A stretch of 64,000 nt of DNA from Rhodocollybia butyracea (GCA_015501585.1 JADNRY010000011.1:682001-746000), one strand, 5' to 3'. Shown: positions 12,338-23,909, counted from the stretch's first letter. The notes: generated by a model not told the origin, from the sequence alone. Translations and numbers: made by a program.

Positions 12338-12360
12338 GCCTAGGTTGCACAACCTTGTCA
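12338..12360 (+). repeat. 5' LTR, last 23 bp
   Basis: GCCTAGGTTGCACAACC followed by TTGTCA is identical to the last 23 bp of the 3' LTR (15623-15645). It marks the end of the split 5' LTR. The internal region begins at 12361 with GTATTTTTGG; no tRNA primer-binding match is evident. Confidence 0.85.
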
Positions 12361-12416
12361 GTATTTTTGGCTACAACTCGATACATCATCACTTTAATCC
12401 CTCCAAAAAAATCCTC

Positions 12417-12977
12417 ATGTCTCAACCAACTCCTTTTGAGTTATATCCCTCCGATTCCAATCAATCTTCGGCACATGACTCCGATTCCGAGTCCCTGAAC
12501 TCAGATAATGATGATCAGTCTTCTGAGGCTGGCTCTTTCCAGACTTTCTATTCTGTTCTTTCCTCTCCTTCTCCAAGTATTTCCAAATCACTTCCTGATG
12601 ACAATGATGACTCAGCTTCCGCCCACGGCTCCGACCCGGACTCCAATGGTCCTGAGTCAATCATCTTTGACTCTGATGGCCAACTCCTGCCTTCCGAGAA
12701 AGCACATCGCTTCAGGAATGGCCTTTGTTTCTATTGTGGGGGTGAACACATGCACATCAACTGTGATCGCCTTAGGGAGAAACTTCGGCGCCAAGAGGAC
12801 TTGTATCAGTCCGATTCGGGCTCCGACATCTCCGATTCCCACGACTCCGATGGCCTGGGTGGTCGTAACTATTCTGACATCTCTGACTCCGAGCTTTTGT
12901 ATGACACTAATGATCCTGCTTACTGGGATTATGACTACCTTGCAAGTATCGGAGCGGAGGCTCGGACCGACTTCTAG
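12417..12977 (+). CDS. Gag-like acidic protein with zinc knuckle of the non-autonomous LTR element
   Basis: The ATG at 12417 lies 57 bp after the 5' LTR; the same frame is open from an upstream ATG at 12345 inside the LTR end, but the internal start is more natural. The 186-residue product is dominated by Ser/Asp repeats (HDSDSESLNSDNDD and similar). It carries one CX2CX3HX4C knuckle, CFYCGGEHMHINC, at about residues 103-115. The gypsy element in this window has the same spacing (CMICGGKHKAENC), which supports a nucleocapsid-type RNA-binding role. The helical capsid domain of a full gag is absent. It is probably a reduced gag that could bind element RNA while other proteins come from a partner. 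Function is inferred from context and the knuckle. Confidence 0.6.
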   Translation: MSQPTPFELYPSDSNQSSAHDSDSESLNSDNDDQSSEAGSFQTFYSVLSSPSPSISKSLPDDNDDSASAHGSDPDSNGPESIIFDSDGQLLPSEKAHRFRNGLCFYCGGEHMHINCDRLREKLRRQEDLYQSDSGSDISDSHDSDGLGGRNYSDISDSELLYDTNDPAYWDYDYLASIGAEARTDF

Positions 12978-12989
12978 ACCCGACCGGAG

Positions 12990-14793
12990 TTTCCCACGTA
13001 TGCCTCGGGATGGTGTTACCGGTTCGTACTTCTCTGGGATTTTATCTTAACACTTTCTTCAATATTCTCTATATTCTCTACATATCTTTTCTTTCCTATT
13101 ATTGTCTGTCATTGTCCGATCACTCTCCTGTTTTTTCCCACGCATATATATCCTCGGCCCCTTCGGCTCGGCCGATATCTCCGATTTTTTGTCGCTCTTT
13201 GTTCACTTGTTCTGTTTACCTTCATCCTCTTGTTCCTTCACATTCCCAAAGTTACTTAGATTTATTTTCCTCTGTCTTTCCGATGCACTTCCGACATCTT
13301 TCCGATTTTCCCACACTTACCGCTCCCTCATATCTCTTTCGGCTCCACTCCAGCCGATTTTTCCGATTTTTCCTTCACTTGTCTTAGTCTCTCTCATCCC
13401 TTTTGCTCCTTCCCTTCCGATGTTGATTTTCATTCATGTCTGACATACTTCCGATCATTTTCCGATCATTCCCACGCTCCTATTCCTTCGGCCGACCCTC
13501 CCGACCGATTTCTCTCGCTCCTATCCTTTGCCTTTTGTCTTAGATATTTTTCCATACTTATCTTGATTCATTTTGTCCAATCCCCTGCATTCCGGTGTTC
13601 TTTCCGCTTCATGTTCTATATTTCTCTTTGTCACTTTTTGTTTATGACTTCCATATCCTTGTCTGCATGTTGCTATCTCTTGGATTCCCATACATTATTT
13701 GTTCGGATATCGTTTCTACTCCCACTACAAATCCGTTGATTTACCGGGCAGACCGAAACACTCTCTTCTGGCACATCTTGTCTGTTTTTCCTCAGCACTG
13801 TGTTCCCCTACCTTCTGTTGAAGTTTCAGAACTCTCTTTTCCGATGGATTCCCATCATCTCGGTGCCTACCTCCGGTTCGCATCGGCCCCGTGCCTCGGC
13901 ACTTCTGTTGTGCTTACCTTTTTGGTTTGCATTCTGCTCTTGCTGTACAACTTGGATTTCATTCCGGCAGTACACTTTGTACTGAGTCGGCGTTTCCGGA
14001 AATTTACCCGGACCGATTCTCGCCATTTCCGTGGCCTTCTCCCGCATCTTTTTGTCCCTTACCTCCAATGCTTGTCCGATATTTCCACCAAGTGTGTGGA
14101 AGACAATGCCTAAGAGGGGGATACATCTTGTGACAATTTCCGAAAATTATTCCCTCATTCTGACTGCGAATCTTCCGATTTCGGCCTCAGACCTCCGGAC
14201 CCTGCACTTCATCACTTTATCATCCTTTCGGCCTTCCTTCCGGATTTTTCTCGGCCGACTTTGGTTCCCTACACAATCCTCTTTCTGTTGAGTACTTTAT
14301 TTGTTATTCCTGTTCCTTTCCGATTTTTTCAGTTCTTACTTTCTTGCTACATGTCCGATATTTTTACACATTACATTCTATCCATGTTCCCTTACCCTCC
14401 GCCATTTTTCCGGCCAATTTTCGGCTTGCTATACATTTTTCAATTTATGTCCCAATTTTGTTATTCTCTCAAGTCCCTTGTCTTCCAATGTTTTTTCTTC
14501 CTTTTTTGTTCCAATTATTTTGTCCTCACACTCCATCCATGTTCCTTACCCCTTCAACGTTCTGACTCCATTTTTTTTCGGTCAATTTCCGGCCTGCTAC
14601 ACTTATTTTTCCAACTTATGTCTGAATCTTTGTTCAATTTTCAATGTTCTTTGTGTTCCGATATTTTGTTTCCTCTTGTCTTTCCGATATTTTTTCCATG
14701 TTCCACTTACACGCCCGATGTCTGGCACTTTGTTCTACCTTTTCCCTTGTTTCTTATGTTCTTTCTTATTTTGCTACCGTTACACTCAAGCCT
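12990..14793 (+). repeat. Pyrimidine-rich internal region with recurrent TTCCGAT motifs
   Basis: Non-coding-looking T/C-rich DNA between the gag-like gene and the 3' polypurine tract. The heptamer TTCCGAT and close variants recur many times (for example near 13270, 13360, 13410, 13455, 14170 and 14690). Open frames here are long only because the strand is stop-poor, and they lack recognisable domains. Confidence 0.5.
14109..14124 (+). other. Second, internal polypurine-tract-like copy
   Basis: CCTAAGAGGGGGATAC is identical to the 16 bases next to the 3' LTR of the gypsy element (minus strand, 23910-23925). It differs by one base from the tract next to this element's own 3' LTR, but no LTR follows it. 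Confidence 0.55.
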
Positions 14794-14806
14794 AAAAGGG
14801 GGATAC
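14791..14806 (+). promoter_or_regulatory. 3' polypurine tract
   Basis: CCTAAAAGGGGGATAC immediately precedes the TGTTAC start of the 3' LTR, the position and composition expected of the plus-strand primer. This fixes the element orientation as plus. Confidence 0.8.
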
Positions 14807-15645
14807 TGTTACATTCATGCCTTTCCATCATTATTCCGAGATGTTCCGGCTCATTCCGAGACTCTCCGAGATTCCCTTACCTTCTCTTATGGTCTCTCAC
14901 GGCTCCGATGGTTCCCACGACCTCTGGCGGCTCCGAAACTCCATTCTCTATTTTATTCCTTCCGATATACCTTTGGACTTCACAAATTCATTCCTACTTC
15001 AGCACTCACATTTCCGATGTCTTTATCGGCCATACCTTCGGCGCAATATATGGGCAGACTCCTTCGGTACTCATTCCTTTCCCACGGCATCTGCAGTGCA
15101 CCGACATTCATCTCTTTTGTCTTTTCTACTCTATTGCTTATTGTTTTATCATTTGTATTGATTCCACCTCGTTCCGGCCTTGGCACTACCTCGGTCCGAC
15201 TTTATTGTCTTTATTTAACAATTAGGTCACTTGTATATAAGCTAGGTACTTTGTACTATCGTTCCTCAGCCAAAAATCACGAGTTACATGAGTTATTTAA
15301 GTTACCATACTTTTCCGATCTTTTCCTTAAGTCTTTCTTTGTTCCTTATTCTCGCCGTTCTGTCTGATACCGGCCAACTCGGCTCGGTCCTTACCTCGGA
15401 CATATCTCGGACCATTCTCACGCTCATACCTAGGTCCGACCTCGGTGATTTCACGCACTTTACTTCCTTTCCTTCTGGGACAACCTTGGTGGTGTGTTGG
15501 GGGTGTTGCTAATAGCTTCACCGAAGTCCCACCGTTTCCTTGGCCTTGTAGTCTATTCCAGATATCATTCCCACGATCCTGATCTTGCCTTTCGGCCCTA
15601 CATTGGCTCCGCTTCCATTCCAGCCTAGGTTGCACAACCTTGTCA
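14807..15645 (+). repeat. 3' LTR, 839 bp
   Basis: Begins TGTTACATTC after the polypurine tract and ends CCTTGTCA, followed by target duplication AAGAG (15646-15650). A tataag box at about 15234 could serve the U3 promoter. Confidence 0.9.
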
Positions 15646-15650
15646 AAGAG

Positions 15651-16455
15651 TCTTCAGTATTCCGTGTTTCCTGGTGCTGTTTCTTTAGATTTTCTAGGCC
15701 CAAATGACCATTTATCTATAGTACTACTCAAATAGCATCCAAAAGAATATTTCTACACTTTAATGAGCTTGAATTGAGCTTGTATAGTTGGCAGTGGTTG
15801 CCATTGGAGCAAGTTGCGTGGGCGCTTATTAGGTCACATGACCATCAGTCAAAAATGGTCTTGTCAGATTTAATTGGTTCAAAAACGGTCGGGGGTGGGA
15901 ACCCTTGGTTTGAGGCTGTAGCCCTATATTGCTACTGTAGCGCTTGGTGATTCTGCGTTGATATTTTCTCGCTCGACGACCACATCTAAGCTGAGCCTGT
16001 TGAATAAATGAACAGTTTTGCTTTACTGTTTCAATTGTTACAATGTACAATTCCCGTTTGGGCACAACCTGTGTAGTCGAACTTGCAACAGCAAGAAATT
16101 GCCAGTATCTGTTTACTGGATGCACTGTTTATGTGCATTATTGTTACTACACTGTTGACTACGTGGAATGCAGCTATTCATGCAGTGGATGGCAACACAA
16201 TGTTTAAATATTATTGTTCAATTTACTACTGGTTTGCCGCAGAACTCAGATTTGTTTAAGAATGTGGTTTTTACTTATTGAAGTGAGTTCAGGAATCAGT
16301 TATGAGTCCTGAATGTAATGAAGGCTCATCCTTATGGCTGGTTTCATATGGGAATTTTGTCCCAATTAGGGTTGATCTTGCCCAAATTTGGGAGAATTGT
16401 TTCCCCATATTTAGAAATGTCAAAGCACTTGACATGTGACTTTCTGATGTGCCCA
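15651..16455. other. Spacer with no recognised feature
   Basis: Short ORFs only, without domains, between the LTR element and the solo LTR. Confidence 0.4.
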
Positions 16456-16460
16456 CTACT

Positions 16461-17304
16461 TGTAAGGATCTAGGTGGAATCCTTCGAGCGCGGGTTACAA
16501 ACCTGGAAACCAAAGTGCGGATATGCTCCATACTACCGTCATTCAGCCGAACTGGGAAAGTTGGTCTGAGATGTGAAAGGATGTGAGTGTAGAACAGTTC
16601 CGAAGTGCCTATGGGATGTAAGACTCGTGTCGGGATCGTCCAAGGGACTAATGTAAGGACGGCAGGTCTGTACAGGTGATAGAATGAACTCGGCGAGTAA
16701 GCCTAAGAGTAGATGAGTTTCCAACTCAAAGGGTAGGACCCACTAAGTGCAAGCAGCTTTGATAGCGATATGAGCAGAAGCGGAAGGTCAAGCGGTAGCT
16801 GACCTGATGCAGCGCAAACAGAGCGGAACCAAATAGATGATAGTAGATTGCAGAGGTTGTGAAAACGATGGAGTGAAGAAACAGAGTTAAAGAAACAGAT
16901 AAAGCGAGAAACCAGAACACACAAGAGCACACAAGTCAAGGAGTTAAGCAATATTTCCAATCTACTGTACTTGACATGATACGGAACTATATAAAGGGTA
17001 CTCGAGGACCGGAGTAGCGATAGGTAATAATCTGAGAGTAGAAAAGACAAGAATAGCCAAAAGAAGTACAAGGGATGAAAGACAACAATGAACATAAGTG
17101 GAAGCGGCAGGATGAGCATAAAGCATATGTATGATTGTAAGAATGATGGAGAATGGATCGACAGGATCATAGAAAGTGTACAGTGAAGGAAAAAGTAAAA
17201 CGGAAGCAAAGTGGAAGTGTAGCGGAACCGGAAATGTGGCAGAAGTGGGTTATGTAATGGTAAGCGGGAAACATCGGCAGTCTGTATATGCCTAGGGCAT
17301 GACA
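16461..17304. mobile_element. Solo LTR, 844 bp, with 5-bp target duplication
   Basis: The sequence starts TGTAAGGATCTAGG at 16461 and ends GGGCATGACA at 17304, so both strands read TG...CA. It is flanked by CTACT on both sides (16456-16460 and 17305-17309). No internal retroviral sequence or second LTR is present, so it fits a solo LTR left by LTR-LTR recombination. A plus-strand CTATATAAAG lies at about 16987, but the minus-strand start TGTCATGCCC resembles that of the gypsy LTR, so orientation is left open. A 258-codon minus-strand frame inside it has no recognisable domain. Confidence 0.75.
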
Positions 17305-17309
17305 CTACT

Positions 17310-17853
17310 TCACTCATGGTATTCCATGCTTTGCTGCAAGAGGACAGCAAGGTCTGGATCAGGGATATGCCATGTTGCCACATGAGCTTGACAGTTCTTG
17401 TAATGCCAGAGTGTTCAGTGATAGGGCTAACTATGGATAGGTGGGCAGAAGGCAAAACAACACCAACACAAACACACAATCAGACTTTTGAGTTCTGGGG
17501 TAATTCAAAGTTGATCAATGGACTCTATTGCACAAAATGCTCTATAGTCTCTGGGGTTCTCTTTGTACTTAAACTATTCCTTTCAAAACAAGACTCTGGA
17601 CTTCAAAACTTTCAAACAAGACAGGACTGGGACTTTAACTTTCAATCAATCAACAACAACAACAACAAGTGCAAGGTCTCTTTCTTTGTCTGTTCAAATG
17701 CAATCCAAGTTCATTCAAGTTCTGTCAGAAGCAAAAGCACTCTGAATAATTCTGTTCTTTCTTCTGCCAGAAGCACCCTATTACTACAAGCTTGACAGCA
17801 AGCCAGTTAACCTGGGGGGGGGGGAGGGATGCCTGCTCTTTCTGGAGGTCTCC
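17310..17853. other. Spacer with simple repeats
   Basis: No gene recognised. Contains a short CAA microsatellite (about 17650-17668) and a G homopolymer (about 17815-17824). Confidence 0.4.
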
Positions 17854-17861
17854 CCTTGATT

Positions 17862-18852
17862 TAGGGATGTCCACAAGTCCAGGTCTTTACAGATACTCGC
17901 AGGTAAGATCTGTGGGAAAACCTGCGAGTATGTGACCTGCAGATCGCAGGATCTGTTTTCCACGGGTCCGGCGCAGGTCACAGGTCAGACTTTGGAGAAT
18001 TTCAGCTGACTTGCAGGTACTTGCAGGTATTTTTATGACTTGTATAAGCAATGTAAACCCATACATTTGTTAATTAGTGCTCAAAATTTATAGTACAAGC
18101 AACAATATTTGTCAGTTAACACTCAGAACTTACAGTAGTTCATAGTATTATATTCATTATACAGTGATCTTGGAGTCGTTTGACCACTTGGATTCCTTTG
18201 ACCAAGTTTAATTATATTGGATTTGAATGGGTTACGGCATGGTCAAAGGATATCAAACGCGACTGAAATTCAAAGAAAATCCATAGTAATTACTTATCAC
18301 ATCTAATACATATTCTGAAGAGCTAGAAATCATCAGAAGACGTTTTTGAACAATCCTAGATACTTAAAAAAGAGCCACTAGCTTTGAGACAAAAGTCACA
18401 AGCAGGTTGCAATGTTTTGGTCATAGGACTCCAAGATCACTGTAGTACTTATCAAGTACTGGCACATATTTTGAGGTTGTAGACAACTCACAATGTTTGG
18501 TGCTAATTTAAGCGCCCCATTGCTGTAAGCTGTCTACAATGTAAAACCTTTGTGTTAGTACATATTTACTTCATAACTAAGTATGAAATGATAGTAGACA
18601 GTTACAGTACAATGTTTTATAAATGGTATGTATCATAAAACAGGTAAGTACTTTATTAATGATTATTAGTACACTCTTTGGCATAAATACACAAATACCT
18701 GCAGGTACTTGCAAACTTGCAGGTAAATTACCTGCAAGTCAAAGATCTGTTTCCCATGGATCTTCTGCAGGTCACAAGTCAAGGCTTTTGGGCCACAGGT
18801 ACTTGCATGCTGGATCCAAGTATACTTGGATCCAGACTTGTGGACATCTCTA
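17862..18852. mobile_element. hAT-like MITE, family A copy 1
   Basis: Terminal inverted repeats are TAGGGATGTCCACAAGTC at the left and, on the reverse strand, TAGAGATGTCCACAAGTC at the right. They are flanked by a perfect 8-bp duplication CCTTGATT (17854-17861, 18853-18860). TIRs starting TAG and an 8-bp duplication are the hallmark of hAT transposons. At 991 bp with no coding capacity it is non-autonomous. It carries a degenerate palindromic core (about 18477-18538) and a perfect 26-bp subterminal palindrome (18810-18835) that are shared with copy 2. Confidence 0.85.
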
Positions 18853-18860
18853 CCTTGATT

Positions 18861-21800
18861 ATATACACAGGCAGCCTCCTGGGTTAAACTGAGTTTGACC
18901 TGAAAATTTTCAGGCCCAGGTTACCCTAGTTGGGGCGCAGTGCAAAAGTGATAAGATTGCCCCGGTTTGAAGGTCATCCCAGGTATGAAAATATTCAGCC
19001 CTGGGACAAAATGATTTAGCCCAGGCAGTACATAGTGTTTCATCCCACAGTCATGTACATTTCTCCACACCTGCTTGTACCTGAATATTCCCCATTCCCG
19101 TTTACTAATCTTTGCTCAGATAATCGCAGAAAAAATGTATATTCATGATCCAATACTACCATACATGATACATATGATGCTATAGCAAAACAATAACAGA
19201 TAAAATCTCCACTCACCAGTAACCCAATGTTGCAGCCAGCCTGAATAAAAGATCAGCAGCAGCAGACTGAAAATGGGCAATAAGCACAAAGAGAAAACTT
19301 ACAAAGTTGAGAGTTTGAAGCAGGAATTGAGGAAGCGTTGCTGTTGAGGAAGCATTGAGGAGACATTGAAGAGACATTGAGAGTTTGAAGCAGGAATTGA
19401 GGAAGCATTACTGTTGAGGAGATGTTGAGGAGATGTTGAGGAAGTGTTGAGGAAGTGTTGAGGAGATGTTAAGGAGCGGTTGTTGAGAAGGCTTGGTATA
19501 GCAGTTGGCAAAGTCTTGTGATTGAAAGACTTGAGCATTGAAGCTTTTATCAGTGGTTGCACTGTGGAATTGAAGGGAAAAGGTTTGACAAGGGGGATGA
19601 AAGGGAAAAAATTGAACTGTGGAAAAAAAACCACCCACCGCATTTATCTCAGTCAGGGGAGTGCATTTACTTCCGTTTTGACGCCTCTGCAAGAAATTGG
19701 GTCAAGGGTCAAGGCAAGGTATAATGAACAGGGCAAGTTTCAAGATAAACAGTAAACACTTTCAATTTAAGTTGAAAATCGGTTGAACATGAAAGCTACG
19801 CAAGAATATTCTACTGTATGTAAGCAAGTGCTTGCATCCCCTGTCCAAGCAGTGAACCGTTTGCCATGGGGTGATCTGATGGGGAGCCAATCCTGCCAGA
19901 TGATAAGCTTACACTGGACGCAGGGCTTCAAGTTGGAGTACTATTGCTTGGAGGAGCAACATTTTTTGAACCCGTGATGAAACTGTTCTAGTATTGTTTG
20001 GTGTTGTAAACAGTTTGATTTTCTATGTGGCAGGCTTTGCAGGTAATCTGCCATTTGCGGTTTCTGTAAGTGCTCTCCCAAACTAGAGAGAATTATTATT
20101 CTTCAGATAAATGAATCAAGCTGTATGCTCACTTCACTTGTCCTCAAAGCCTACAGGTTGTGTTACCCTGCAGTATGACATCACTTATATTCAATCAAAC
20201 TGAGTTCAAAATGGCTGGGAGGCTTTCACACACAGCAAAATTTTTGAACCAGGTTCAAGTTTGAGTGTGAAAGCAAAAAAAAATTTAGACTAGGTGTTAT
20301 CTTTGAAATTTAAGACTCAGGCGGAAATTTATTAAGCCAGGCCCAAAATCAGAATTAGACCCTGGGGCCGGCTTCGAGTTTCAAACTGAGTGCAATCTAA
20401 GGTTTTGCCGTGTACCCAAGGAAGCCAAGAGTATTGGTAAGGGGAGCATGTGCTCTGCATACGAGGCTGTATGGCATCATATGGTCAATCCTATTGTGAA
20501 ATTTTACATCAGACTCCAAAACGGTGAGTAGTGACCGCCCCATGAGGTCATTTCACTCTATTCAGTTCCATTTCGGATCATAGATGTTCAATCTTGAGTT
20601 CTTGGTATGTTCTTTTTCATTCATTCTCAATTGCCAGTACTTCCAGTGACTTATGACTGTAAGTAAGTGTGAACCAGTAGTCCACAAGTTCTATAAGTGA
20701 GGGAGGACTTGAAGAAGGATGTATCTCAGCTATTCTTACTTCGATAATTGTTATCTAAGCCCTGCACTATCAAGTTTCATTCTAATCTTTGAAATACTGC
20801 TCCAAGGGGACAGATCTCAGTTCTATGCTGGAGCATCGGAAAACCACCCAGTATTGGGATGTTGTACTGTATTTTCAACTTGTATAAACTCATTCCAAGG
20901 GTTCATAAAATTTCTAAGGTCTCTGATTGATGGGTATTAAAGTATGAGCATATCTATAGAAATATAGGTATGTCTCCTCCTAGTACTCAAATCTCGTCTC
21001 TATGGTCGGGGGACACATGGAGTATAAGGCGGGAGGGCAGGGTACATCGACGGGACCTGTTCGGACTTGGTTTAACCCCCACTCCTGTCCTGTATCATCA
21101 TGCTATGCAATTATTTGAAAATGAGGCATTTATTCCAACAACTGATGTAACCATGTTCTGGGACTGGAGAAGTACCCTGGATACCAGTATTTTGATGCGG
21201 TCGGATGCCTATGCACTACTTTCGTTTGTTCTAGTGCTTCAGGGTCTCTGGTACATTTTATTTCCTGCCCCAGATTGCCCTTTTGCATATTCTAAGTTTT
21301 ATACCCCTAGTAAGGTATTATCATTCTAAGCAAGCATTTCCTATGGAAGGAAAAACTTGGAATCAAGTGCTAACTAGTGGGACAATGTAAGAATTGTCCA
21401 AACGGTCCGCAACATCGAAGGTTTCATAGAAAACGGCCTCCTGGTGAGGTAGTTTCAAGTAAATCAATTATGTCAAATTCAGAGTATGGGCCGAAATGGC
21501 TGATGGTTTGAGATCAATGTTAGGCTGTCATGCACATGAAGCGGTGGCAATACAGGTGTTGTATGAGTGTGTCTGCTTTGTGTTTCAGTGAACACAGCAC
21601 TGGGAGAAGGTCTCCAAGTGTTGTGAACACTACATATCATGCAAAGACTGTCTAGTAGTGGGCTTCAAGTCTAGTTTTAGACTCAAAAAGTCTCGGGGCA
21701 TATCATTGGCATCAAATCCCTGGGTCTGTACCGTTAAGTGGTTGAGTGTCTTCAAAGTTTCTTGCCTTCAAGGATTACAATTTACAGCTAGGGAATATAT

Positions 21801-23251
21801 GTAATAATAAATGCATGAAATAGAACAGAATGTGTACTTCAAGATATCTAGCTAGGAAAACAACTTGTGTCAAATGGTTCAGGACCTAAGACACAGAAGA
21901 TTTTGTGCATGATGGTGCAGCACTGTCTAGGAATTCAAAGATTCACTCCTACAGCATCAAGAGAAGTATTTATGGACTGAGAGCAAAGCAAAACAGCATA
22001 AACCATGTCAATATTTATCAATGGCAGATAATCTGCGGTAATGCCATTGAGCTGCTGTTGGCTGATAAACCTCATGTGCACTCCTTCCTAAAATAGGGAG
22101 ACCCCCCCTCTGTGGGAATCATATCCAAGATCCAGATATCACTAGCCTCTTGCTTTGCTGCATCTGATACCTTTTTACTCTTGAACTTCTTGCATCAAAC
22201 ACCATTGTGGTTGCACCTCTAATGCACAGATTATCGGTGCAGTACATTCTTTTCGCCACATGGTGTTTATTCATCTTAATAATACTTCCATTTTTGTACC
22301 CCTGCATTTTGCTTCCTTGGTTTTTTACTTTTTGTCAGTGGTTGTTGCAGTGCATGCCCTGGCTCATTCTATGTATTTAATACTTTCACCCACAGCTCTG
22401 ATTAGTAGTGCCCTTCTTGTTTTCTGTTTCCTTGCAGCAAAAATGCCAACTATCACTTCTTGTGAGTGCATTCCATTATCCTTCTCATTCATCACTCGTT
22501 TCTAGTTGTGCAGTGCCTGTCAAGATCACCATTAAAATTTTGCAAATATATGTCTCTTTCTACATTAATCCCTTGTTTAATATACCTGCCAAAAAGAGCT
22601 CCTTGCAATCCTTACTACATGCTGCTTGTTTGCTGCTGTGCTGCCTGCCTTGATATTCCAGTGCATTAATATCTTTTCAACAAGAGCAGTTGCCACGTTT
22701 CATTGCACCGTTCATTCACACTCGCTTATCATGGATCATTTTGCAGAAGCCTTGACTTATGTCAAGTTTCCTTTCTTGTTTAGCCAAGCTTACCTTCTGC
22801 TGCTATATACTGCAGAATATAGACTTCAATTCATAACTAGTCTCTTGCAGGACTCGTACCTGCCACAAGCTTGGCGCAGTGGCCCACACTTGCAAGTTAC
22901 TTATTGATGAATGCAGTACCTGCTGTATCTCCCTCTATTGATCTCATGCTCTTACCATTCCCAAAGCTGCACAGGAAAATAAGATTCAAATTGAACTAGT
23001 AGCTCAAAACACTTGTCTGTTTGAGGAAACAAGGAAGAACATTTGAAACAGGCCAGTCATAATTCTACAGATGCCTGTGCTGCAGCTCAAAACAATGACT
23101 GACTTAATCACTTTGCTGCCCTATAGCCTCTCAAAATGGAACACAGTTTCCAAGCTCGATGCCAACCTTCCTCACCCTAAATACACTTCCTTTGACAACA
23201 ACTGAGAAAAGCACAACCTTGCATGCCCTTGCTGTCCCCAACAATGACACC
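18861..23251. other. Gene-poor region without recognised genes
   Basis: AT-rich DNA with scattered ORFs of about 60-120 codons (for example 20970-21329 plus, 119 codons) that have no domain I can recognise. It contains a minisatellite-like block (19310-19500). A 10-bp inverted repeat (GCTTTCACAC/GTGTGAAAGC) occurs near 20221-20274. No tRNA, rRNA or promoter was seen. Confidence 0.4.
19310..19500. repeat. Minisatellite-like tandem repeat
   Basis: Repeated units of the form GTTGAGGAAGTGTTGAGGA and GAGGAGATGTT occur here, together with a duplicated ~70-bp unit beginning TTGAGAGTTTGAAGCAGG. The repeats create spurious Ser/Asn/Gln-rich ORFs on the minus strand. Confidence 0.6.
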
Positions 23252-23269
23252 CCTGGGGCTAGAGATGTC

Positions 23270-23909
23270 TGTTAAGATCGTGCAAGACTGAAGGGAACCG
23301 ATCGGTATCCGAAAGGTATGTATTGACGAAGTAGGTCTCGGACCGATATCGGAGATCGAAGAAGAAGTGGGACGTGCGGTATAGCTATTAGCTAGACCCT
23401 CGTCACGCCGAATAGTCCCAAGATGAAGTTCAGGAGACAAAGATAGATTCGGCCGATGTAACGGCCGACGAGTAAGACGAGAGAAGGATAGACTAGGGCG
23501 GAACTTAGTCGGACAGAAGGTCTGGTTTATCCAAGTTGATATTTAAACTGAGGACTACTGTACAAGGTTGTACTACTTATATACTAAGAGTCCGGGGCTT
23601 CCGGATCGGTAGAAGACAATAGTCGGAAACGTATACGGAAGACCGAAGTAAGTAATACAATCATAAGACAATAATACTCAATAAATCGGAAAGGGAATAT
23701 AATCGAAAGATAATAAGAACCAATTAGAAAGTAATCCGAAAGGTCCGATGGCGGTACGTCATCGGACGAAGATAACAGATAAGATAGGAAGATAACGAAA
23801 AGAGATAAGATGACGGAAATAGACGGGATGGAATCGGAATGATGCTGGGATGATAGTAGAGATGATCCGGTGATGATCCAAGGGATGCCGATGCGGCATG
23901 GTCGTAACA
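23270..23909 (-). repeat. Gypsy 3' LTR, 640 bp
   Basis: On the minus strand begins TGTTACGACCATGCC and ends GATCTTAACA. Near-identical to 30588-31227. Confidence 0.95.

Larger units (their letters stand above)
6052..15645 (+). mobile_element. Non-autonomous LTR retrotransposon, 5' LTR interrupted by a nested insertion
   Basis: Both outer ends are defined. The left LTR begins TGTTACATTC at 6052 and the right LTR ends CCTTGTCA at 15645. The 5-bp sequence AAGAG lies on both sides (6047-6051 and 15646-15650). The 3' LTR is 839 bp (14807-15645). The 5' LTR survives as its first ~489 bp (6052-6540) and its last 23 bp (12338-12360), with a 5.8-kb foreign block between. The true internal region is only 12361-14806 and encodes one short gag-like protein. 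No protease, reverse transcriptase or integrase is present, so the element must have depended on proteins supplied in trans. A purine tract precedes the 3' LTR as expected for plus-strand priming. Confidence 0.85.

Noticed and set aside
14261..15367. 368-codon plus-strand frame running into the 3' LTR
   Set aside because: Lies in pyrimidine-rich DNA with few stops, is Phe/Leu/Ser/Pro-biased and crosses the LTR boundary; no domain. Treated as non-coding.
16703..17479. 258-codon minus-strand frame with many hydrophobic residues
   Set aside because: Lies almost wholly inside the solo LTR and crosses its end; no recognisable membrane-protein family.
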